Below, piece by piece: positions 7,021 to 12,398 of a stretch of 14,247 bases of DNA. Made by a program: the position numbers and the translations under genes. Every line of letters begins with the position of its first letter. The first letter of the stretch is position 1. The stretch covers positions 1 through 14,247 of the forward strand of contig DAOWMW010000007.1 of NCBI GenBank assembly GCA_030642865.1. The letters are read 5' to 3'. Source of the DNA: Desulfobacteraceae bacterium (GTDB taxonomy: Bacteria; Desulfobacterota; Desulfobacteria; Desulfobacterales; BuS5). The notes under the pieces were generated by a model, which did not search any database, was not told where the DNA came from, and saw nothing but the letters and a program-made list of their open reading frames with translations.

Positions 7021-8835
7021 ATGAAAATTTTGCTTGAAAAAATAAAAAAAATTTTTTTTAATAAAAAAAAGACCATGGATATAGCCTATGCAGGTAAATG
7101 GTTCGCGATTTTTATTTTAATCGGGATTATTGCAGGGACAGGTTCGATAATTTTTCATTATCTTTGTCAGGCAGGGATCTACTTTTTCATGGATTGTGTG
7201 GCAGGCTACAGGCCCCCTCCACCTGCTGGAGAGCATAATTTGTTTCAGCCGTCGAATACAGAATTCAGCCGCCTGACCCTCCTGATTCTCCCTGCTTTGG
7301 GGGGAATCGTAAGCGGGTGGCTTGTTTATACATTCGCCCCTGAAGCGGAAGGCCACGGTACAGACGCTGCAATTAATGCATATCACGAAAAAGGGGGCTT
7401 TATCCGTGGAAGAGTCCCGTTTATTAAAACATTAGCCTCTGCCATTACTTTAACCACCGGAGGTTCCGGGGGAAGAGAGGGCCCCATAGCTCAAATCGGG
7501 GCAGGTTTTGGGTCCTTTTTGGCAACAATAATGAAAACAACTGACCGCCAGCGGAGGGTAATGATGGCGGCCGGAATAAGCGCAGGTGTGGGAAGTATAT
7601 TCAGGGCGCCACTGGCTGGAGCTTTGTTTGCTGCCGAGGTTATGTATCAGGACCCTGAGTTTGAATCTGAAGTCATTATTCCTGCTGGAATTTCTTCTGT
7701 GGTTGCTTATTGTATATTCTGCCTTCATTTTGGATGGGGATCATTATTCGATTCCCCTGATTTTATATTTCAAAACCCTGTGGAATTAGGCCCTTATTTT
7801 ATTCTTGCATTTGTCCTTGCAGGTACAAGTTTTATTTACGTCAAACTTTTTTACGGGGTGACTGCTTTTTTTAAATCTTTTCATGTGCCGAATCACATAA
7901 AACCGGCCATTGGTGGGCTGTGTACCGGTATAATAGGTTTTTTTTTACCCCAGACCCTGGCTTTTGGATATGGTTTTGTCCAGCAGGCAATTTTTAATGA
8001 AACAACCATTTTATTCCTGATTTTGCTTGCTGCCGGCAAAATGCTCACCACAGCATTTACAATTGGATCAGGGGGGAGCGGAGGTGTCTTTGGACCATCA
8101 ATAGTTATTGGCGGAGCCCTTGGAGGTGTTGTGGGTAAATGTTTTAATCTGCTTATTCCCGGAATTATTACTCAGCCTGGAGCTTTTGTTGTTGTGGGAA
8201 TGGCAGGATTTTTCACCGCTGTTTCCAATGCTCCCATTTCGACTATTATTTTCGTGAGTGAAATGACCAATTCCTATCATCTTTTGCTGCCGAGCCTGCT
8301 TGTCTGTTCATTATCCTATCTTTTAGCACAAAAATGGACTATTTATCAGAAACAGGTTAAAAACAGGGTAAATTCTTCTGCCCATTCTGGAGAGTTTTTT
8401 GTTGATATATTGCAGGCGATAAAAGTTAAAGACCTCATGCCCCTTGTGAAAAAAACCACTCTTATTCCCCAGGGGATGTCGTTTTTTGAGTTTAAAAAAC
8501 ATTTCTCCCAGACAAAACAGCATTATTTCCCTGTTATGGATGACGACGAGAGACTCACCGGAATTTTTTCCAGCACCGATATCAGAGAAGTCCTCTTTTC
8601 CATAGAGATAGAGCACCTCATAGTTATGGAGGATATTGCAATTTCTGACGTAATTATAATAACACCTCTGGAAGATTTAAATTCCGTTTTGCAAAAATTC
8701 ACTACAAAGAATATAGACAGCCTCCCTGTGGTTTTAGAAGATGACCATGGCATATTAATAGGTATGCTGGACAGGCGTGAGGTTATTGCATATTATAACC
8801 TCAGGATACAGAAGATGAAAAAAAAGGCTTTATAG
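7021..8835 (+). CDS. CLC-family chloride channel/transporter with two CBS domains
   Basis: A 604-aa inner-membrane anion permease of the homodimeric CLC family. Hydrophobic helices fill residues 26-435. The selectivity-filter elements are GHGTD (111-115, in place of GSGIP), GSGGREGP (148-155, with gating Glu153) and GSGGSGGVFGPS (349-360). Two cytoplasmic CBS domains follow, at about 467-528 and 537-592, and may bind nucleotides. The external gating Glu is present, but the position of the internal proton Glu of E. coli ClcA (Glu203) appears to be Val207 (in AAEVMY), so H+ coupling may differ and channel activity is possible. ATG 7021 has no clear ribosome binding site and an alternative ATG lies at 7075. 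Close spacing to the aminotransferase stop implies an operon and perhaps translational coupling. The ion specificity is inferred. Confidence 0.95.
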   Translation: MKILLEKIKKIFFNKKKTMDIAYAGKWFAIFILIGIIAGTGSIIFHYLCQAGIYFFMDCVAGYRPPPPAGEHNLFQPSNTEFSRLTLLILPALGGIVSGWLVYTFAPEAEGHGTDAAINAYHEKGGFIRGRVPFIKTLASAITLTTGGSGGREGPIAQIGAGFGSFLATIMKTTDRQRRVMMAAGISAGVGSIFRAPLAGALFAAEVMYQDPEFESEVIIPAGISSVVAYCIFCLHFGWGSLFDSPDFIFQNPVELGPYFILAFVLAGTSFIYVKLFYGVTAFFKSFHVPNHIKPAIGGLCTGIIGFFLPQTLAFGYGFVQQAIFNETTILFLILLAAGKMLTTAFTIGSGGSGGVFGPSIVIGGALGGVVGKCFNLLIPGIITQPGAFVVVGMAGFFTAVSNAPISTIIFVSEMTNSYHLLLPSLLVCSLSYLLAQKWTIYQKQVKNRVNSSAHSGEFFVDILQAIKVKDLMPLVKKTTLIPQGMSFFEFKKHFSQTKQHYFPVMDDDERLTGIFSSTDIREVLFSIEIEHLIVMEDIAISDVIIITPLEDLNSVLQKFTTKNIDSLPVVLEDDHGILIGMLDRREVIAYYNLRIQKMKKKAL

Positions 8836-8850
8836 GGCATTGCCTTTATA

Positions 8851-8900
8851 AGGATCGTGAATTTTATAAATTACGGGTAATTTATTTCATCCCCAATCCT
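8851..8900 (+). repeat. 50-bp palindromic intergenic repeat, copy A
   Basis: The unit runs from AGGATCGTGA to CCCCAATCCT and matches 48 of 50 positions with the reverse complement of 12069-12118. It is itself an imperfect palindrome: the core ATAAATTAC-GG-GTAATTTAT is perfect and the ends AGGAT and ATCCT are inverted. It starts 15 bp after the CLC stop. Size and structure resemble REP-like or other non-autonomous repeats. Confidence 0.8.
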
Positions 8901-8901
8901 A

Positions 8902-9060
8902 AGGGTTCGCACAAAAATAAATTGGCAATTTTAAGTGTTGAGGCGCCCGCCTGGCAAGGCACAAAAGTGCAGTAATATCAGGATATTCCTGCACTTTTGT
9001 AACGCAGTCAGGCGGGATGTATCGGCGCTTAAAATGTTAAATTATTTTTGCGCGAGCCCT
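8902..9060. repeat. Large imperfect palindrome (about 160 bp), hairpin or MITE-like element
   Basis: The arms 8902-8979 and 8982-9060 are inverted copies around an AG centre at 8980-8981. Matching blocks from the outside inward are AGGG-TCGC-CAAAAATAA, ATTTTAAG, CCCGCCTG, ACAAAAGTGCAG and AATATC, with a few small gaps. As RNA or single-stranded DNA it would fold into one long cruciform. It abuts the 50-bp repeat on its left and ends 18 bp before the ATG of the next gene. A folded mobile unit and a strong leader hairpin are both possible. Confidence 0.8.
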
Positions 9061-9078
9061 AACAAAGGACTTGACTCC

Positions 9079-9897
9079 ATGGGAATTGCTGTAAAATGTA
9101 TAAGCCTTGCAACATGTATTGAAAATATACTTGAAAAAGGGATTGTTTTGAATCCTGATCTGCTGCACCATCTTGATTCAGCATTCGGGGTCTGCAGGGC
9201 CAGTGACATTGAAAAAATTTTTTATAACAGAAAAAACTGCGAACGTGAAGTTATCCTTGAGTTGATATTTTATCCTGATGAATCAATGCAAATTGAAATT
9301 GAGCCTGTACTCGAAAAAAATAATTTTTTCAAAAATGATGAAAAAAATTTGGTTAATTTTCTTTTAGCAAAAAAAATACAAATACCAGTTTTCTTTCCAA
9401 CCAGGTCAGATACCCTTGAAATATACGCTGACGCAGTTATTCTCGACAGCCTGGTGAGCAGGTTAAATATTTCAAAACAGATCAACAGCAAAATAACCAC
9501 TACAGTTAATTGCCATATACCTGAAAAAATCAGGCCGGCAGTAAAGGTCAGGCTGAGAAATACGAGGTTCAGATTTCATGATAATTTAATAATATTTATG
9601 GATCTGTTTTTTAAAAGTGAAATCAGTAAAAGAAGTAATTTTTTTGAGATATTCGATTTTTTGTTAAATTTTCTCCATGAAATCGAGGAAAACAATGATA
9701 TTGCAGATTCCCTGAATGAAAAAAAAGAATTTTATCTGCAAAGCCTGGGGAATGCCGCAATACTCCATGAACAGTTAAAAAAAAATACCATGGAAATAAT
9801 GACTGCGCAGAGCATAAGAATTCCAGCGATAAATATTCCGGATATAAAAAGGAAAATAAGGATCATAGATCAGATCAAAAATCTGGTTTTATTATAG
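9079..9897 (+). CDS. Hypothetical protein, 272 aa, family not recognised
   Basis: I do not recognise a family. The open frame extends upstream to TTG 8935, but those 48 codons translate the palindromic element. I therefore start at ATG 9079, which has AAAGGA about 9 nt upstream. The product is soluble-looking, with no signal peptide or membrane helix. It is rich in Ile, Asn, Lys and Phe, with an N-terminal helical part (MGIAVKCISL to LDSAFGVC), a middle beta-rich part around 60-180, and a helical Glu/Asn-rich C-terminal part from about 185 (FFEIFDFLLNFLHEIEENND). No catalytic motif stands out. It lies alone between repeats, convergent with trpF. Length, uninterrupted frame and ribosome binding site favour a real gene. 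Confidence 0.7.
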   Translation: MGIAVKCISLATCIENILEKGIVLNPDLLHHLDSAFGVCRASDIEKIFYNRKNCEREVILELIFYPDESMQIEIEPVLEKNNFFKNDEKNLVNFLLAKKIQIPVFFPTRSDTLEIYADAVILDSLVSRLNISKQINSKITTTVNCHIPEKIRPAVKVRLRNTRFRFHDNLIIFMDLFFKSEISKRSNFFEIFDFLLNFLHEIEENNDIADSLNEKKEFYLQSLGNAAILHEQLKKNTMEIMTAQSIRIPAINIPDIKRKIRIIDQIKNLVLL

Positions 9898-9963
9898 AAT
9901 TGTTTGAAATTAGATCGGCAAATGTAACGAGACCAGGCAGATGTTCAATGGTTTCATGCAAAA

Positions 9964-9993
9964 GCTAACGGCTAACCGCTAATGGCTAACCGC
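9964..9993. repeat. Heptamer tandem repeat GCTAACC/G (about 4.3 copies)
   Basis: Four consecutive 7-bp units (GCTAACG, GCTAACC, GCTAATG, GCTAACC) plus GC lie between the convergent ends of the 272-aa gene and trpF. Such short tandem arrays can vary in copy number by slippage. Confidence 0.75.
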
Positions 9994-9998
9994 ACAGG

Positions 9999-10667
9999 TT
10001 AAAAAATTTTGCGAATCGGTTCAGGGAGGCTGCATTGCAAAATTGCTTTAATAAATGAATCTGCTTTTTTAAGATCCTTTCTCCCAGGGGAAGATTCAAC
10101 GCCGGAACTGATATCCACCGCATCAGGGAGGCCGGCTGCTACTGCTTTGACGGCATTTTCAGGTGCAAGTCCCCCTGCAAGGATAATGGGACATTTTGTT
10201 TTAAGCCGGCTTGCTTTTTCCCAATTCCATGTTTTTGCATTTCCTCCGGGGAGAATCCCTTTCCCGCACTCCACAAGGTATGCAGAAGCATTATAATCTG
10301 CGGTATCAGCTAAAAATGGTTTTTTGTTTGCGAATAAAGCCTTGATCACTATTATTTTTTCTTTTTGCAGTCTGTTAACAAGTTCGCAAGATTCATTGCC
10401 ATGAAGCTGGACGGCTTTTAAGCCGCAGAATTCAACGATTTTCATAATATTTAAAAATGTTTCATCAACAAAAACTCCCACTGTTGTCACTTTTGGCGGG
10501 AGCGTGCGGGAGATCTCCCTTCCCATTTGCATTGTTACATTTCTTGGACTTTTGGGATAAAAAACAAGCCCAATGGCATCTGCACCAAGGCTTGCACATC
10601 CTAAAGCCTCATCAATTTTTGTTAAACCGCAAATTTTAATCTGAGGGGTATTTTGTATTTTCGTCAT
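9999..10667 (-). CDS. trpF: Phosphoribosylanthranilate isomerase
   Basis: TrpF converts N-(5'-phosphoribosyl)anthranilate to CdRP in tryptophan synthesis, as a cytoplasmic (beta/alpha)8 barrel. The 222-aa product has KICGLTK with catalytic Cys13, GLVFYPKSPR at 33-42, VGVFVDE at 63-69, VQLHGNE at 86-92, ILAGGLAPENA at 162-172 and the phosphate-binding DISSGVESSPGRKD at 185-198. The segment that usually reads LLD...GG(T/S)G..FDW, carrying the general-acid Asp, is here LVECGKGILPGGNAKTWNW, so Glu133 replaces that Asp. No other trp gene is adjacent. No clear ribosome binding site precedes ATG 10667. A C-terminal tail of about 12 residues follows the last helix. Identity is firm; full catalytic competence is less certain. 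Confidence 0.93.
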   Translation of the reverse strand: MTKIQNTPQIKICGLTKIDEALGCASLGADAIGLVFYPKSPRNVTMQMGREISRTLPPKVTTVGVFVDETFLNIMKIVEFCGLKAVQLHGNESCELVNRLQKEKIIVIKALFANKKPFLADTADYNASAYLVECGKGILPGGNAKTWNWEKASRLKTKCPIILAGGLAPENAVKAVAAGLPDAVDISSGVESSPGRKDLKKADSFIKAILQCSLPEPIRKIF

Positions 10668-10706
10668 AAAAAAATAAAAACCGTTTTAAATTAAAAAACT
10701 TGTGAT

Positions 10707-10750
10707 CAGTGGCGTCCGGTTAGGAAATTACAAGGTTCTAACCGGCACTG
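10707..10750. mobile_element. MITE-like element, 44 bp, copy 1
   Basis: It begins CAGTGGCGTCCGGTTAG and ends CTAACCGGCACTG, so its ends are inverted repeats; the right end lacks 4 bp of the full 17-bp terminus. The left terminus and the following GAAATT-CAAG match the element at 12237. A near-duplicate flank (CTTGTGAT before, CTTATGAT 3 bp after the end) may be a decayed target duplication. It has no coding capacity and lies in the trpF upstream region. Confidence 0.65.
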
Positions 10751-10783
10751 CTCCTTATGATATTGTAGTAAAATGGTTTATGC

Positions 10784-10803
10784 TATAAACCTTAAGGTTT
10801 ATA
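10784..10803. repeat. 20-bp perfect palindrome after the NHL gene
   Basis: TATAAACCTTAAGGTTTATA starts 4 bp after the NHL stop codon. A third arm, GGTTTAT at 10775-10781, can pair instead with ATAAACC (10785-10791), giving two mutually exclusive hairpins. No T-tract follows on the minus strand, so a standard terminator is not proven. It could also act in the leader of trpF. Confidence 0.55.
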
Positions 10804-10807
10804 AAAT

Positions 10808-11854
10808 CTATATTTTAATCATCCGCATGGATTTACCCTTTGCCATATGGTTATTTTTGCCTTTATCGACTCTTGTGCCCCATGGAGATTCAAGCTTTTT
10901 TTCAGGGTTGAAACCTTCCCAATATAATAAGGGCTCACCTTTTATGGTAAATTTTCCAACTCGATGGTTTTCTGTATCTGCCACATAGACATTTCCGGCT
11001 GTATCTCTTGCTATTCCTGAAGGATGTATAAATTCCTTTTTCCCATAACCATACCTGCCCCATGTGAATATGAAATCACCTGTTGAATTAAATTTTTGAA
11101 TCCGATCATTCCCTGCGTCAGTAACATAGATATTTCCATCATTGTCCGCTGCTATGGCATATGGATAATTAAAATTTCCTTTTTCACTTCCTTCCTCGCC
11201 CCATTTGAGCAAAAATTCTCCCTGGGATGTAAATTTTATAATTCTGTTGTTTCCAGCATCTGCCACATATACATTTTCATTGTTGTCCGCTGTTATACCG
11301 TGGGGAGAATCAAGTTCATTATTTTTTTCCCCTTTGATCCCCCAGCTGCACAAAAAATCACCATCTGCGGTGAATTTTACTATTCGATTATTTCCCGTAT
11401 CTGCCACATATACATATCCATTATTGTCTGTTGCTATACCGCTGGGAGAAAAAAAATCATATTCATATCTTTCCGAGATTCTCCACTGGCATAAAAAGTC
11501 ACCATCTGTGGTAAATTTTACTTTTCGATTATTTCCCGTGTCTGCCACATATATATATCCATTATTATCTATTGCTATATCATAGGGGAAAAAAAATTCT
11601 TTTTCACCATCTCCACGCCCCCCCCATTGAAATAAAAGCTCTCCCCTGGTGTTAAATTTTTTAATTTTATGATTATTTGTATCAACAACATAAATCTCTT
11701 TGTTATTAAATACTGACAGGCCATGGGGAGAATTAAAATGCCAGGATTCATCATGCTCTATTTCCACATATTTATTTTCTCCCTCCGCTCTGAAGTCTGA
11801 AAAAAATACAAAAAAAGTAAAAACAGCTAAGGTCACGATTCTATTCTTTTTCAA
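10808..11854 (-). CDS. Secreted NHL-repeat beta-propeller protein
   Basis: A 348-aa protein with an N-terminal signal peptide (MKKNRIVTLAVFTFFVFF, cleavage probably near 23), so exported. Six NHL repeats of about 47 residues follow, each with the pattern P-x-GIA-DNNGN-YVADTGNNRI-KF and a G-WG loop, at about 42, 90, 137, 184, 231 and 278. A seventh copy at 323-348 aligns along its length but has lost the motif (GTRVDKGKNN...MRMIKI). The repeats are also near-repeats at DNA level (about 141 bp). NHL propellers usually mediate binding, and the ligand is unknown. The start is TTG at 11854; GGAGG lies 5 nt before it and no ATG competes. It is upstream of trpF on the same strand but separated by a palindrome and a MITE-like element. 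Confidence 0.9.
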   Translation of the reverse strand: MKKNRIVTLAVFTFFVFFSDFRAEGENKYVEIEHDESWHFNSPHGLSVFNNKEIYVVDTNNHKIKKFNTRGELLFQWGGRGDGEKEFFFPYDIAIDNNGYIYVADTGNNRKVKFTTDGDFLCQWRISERYEYDFFSPSGIATDNNGYVYVADTGNNRIVKFTADGDFLCSWGIKGEKNNELDSPHGITADNNENVYVADAGNNRIIKFTSQGEFLLKWGEEGSEKGNFNYPYAIAADNDGNIYVTDAGNDRIQKFNSTGDFIFTWGRYGYGKKEFIHPSGIARDTAGNVYVADTENHRVGKFTIKGEPLLYWEGFNPEKKLESPWGTRVDKGKNNHMAKGKSMRMIKI

Positions 11855-12068
11855 TGGGGCCTCCTTTTTTTAATGATAAAATGAATAAAATGGGGTCACA
11901 TTTTCCATGTGGTATAACATTATGACAATTAGCTTATAACTTTTTATACGGCATTTTCAAGCTTTATTCTTGATTTTATGGCAAAGGGCCAGGAATTTAT
12001 AGAGGTTTTAAGGTAACTCATCAATCATAAGTTTTTTGTAATGAAATATTTTTTATTTTCAATGAGTA

Positions 12069-12118
12069 AGGATTGGGGATGAAATAAATTACACATAATT
12101 TATAAAATTCACGATCCT
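12069..12118 (-). repeat. 50-bp palindromic intergenic repeat, copy B (inverted)
   Basis: The reverse complement of 8851-8900 with two mismatches, both in the centre (C/T and G/T). The outer flanks differ completely on both sides, which defines the unit ends. The pair brackets a 3.2-kb segment holding the 272-aa gene, trpF and the NHL gene. Confidence 0.8.
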
Positions 12119-12218
12119 AAGATATTTTTAAATTTTTGAAATGAATTTTTTTTGACCTTCTGGTCCAACTTCGTGCCAAATCTGCAAAAAAAAGTTAAAA
12201 AAAACATTCATAAAAATA

Positions 12219-12344
12219 ATAAGTTCTATTAAAACACTGTGGCGTCCGGTTAAGAAATTGCAAGAAACAAAATAGACAAAATACGGAAAGTTCTAACCGA
12301 ACATTACTGATTAAAACAAGTGGTTATGTTTTAATAGAACTTAT
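12219..12344. repeat. Interrupted 18-bp inverted repeat, possible terminator of the RND gene
   Basis: ATAAGTTCTATTAAAACA (12219-12236) pairs perfectly with TGTTTTAATAGAACTTAT (12327-12344). Removing the inner insertion and one target copy leaves an 18-bp stem with an 8-nt loop, about 55 bp past the RND stop, followed on the minus strand by a T-rich stretch. A former terminator or another small palindromic element are both possible. Confidence 0.75.
12237..12309. mobile_element. MITE-like element, 73 bp, copy 2, with 9-bp target duplication
   Basis: Flanked by the direct repeat ATTAAAACA at 12228-12236 and 12310-12318. Termini are CTGTGGCGTCCGGTTAA on the left and CTAACCGAACATTACTG on the right, imperfect 17-bp inverted repeats close to those of copy 1. 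It contains no ORF. It is too short to be autonomous and was presumably moved by a DDE transposase with matching ends that is encoded elsewhere. Confidence 0.8.
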
Positions 12345-12398
12345 ACGGGTTGATTTTATCTTTGTCCATCAGATGTTATGACCAACTCCCCTTTATTC

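Larger units (their letters stand above)
11855..12398. other. 544-bp intergenic region between NHL and RND genes
   Basis: I find no credible gene here. The right part of the NHL start region holds a strong AAAGGAGG site. The region contains repeat copy B (12069-12118), a long A/T-rich tract (about 12120-12215) and a hairpin interrupted by a MITE-like insertion (12219-12344). The RND stop lies 55 bp to the right of that hairpin. Confidence 0.6.

Noticed and set aside
8823..8847. AAAGGC and GCCTTT inverted repeat over the CLC stop codon as a terminator.
   Set aside because: The stem is only 6 bp with a 13-nt loop, and no T-run follows.
8935..9078. N-terminal extension of the 272-aa protein starting at TTG 8935.
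   Set aside because: These codons translate the palindromic element, the start lacks a ribosome binding site, and ATG 9079 has AAAGGA upstream.
11096..11585. Long plus-strand open frames opposite the NHL gene.
   Set aside because: They arise from the repeated NHL codons read in reverse, and the minus-strand frame has the family motifs and a strong ribosome binding site.
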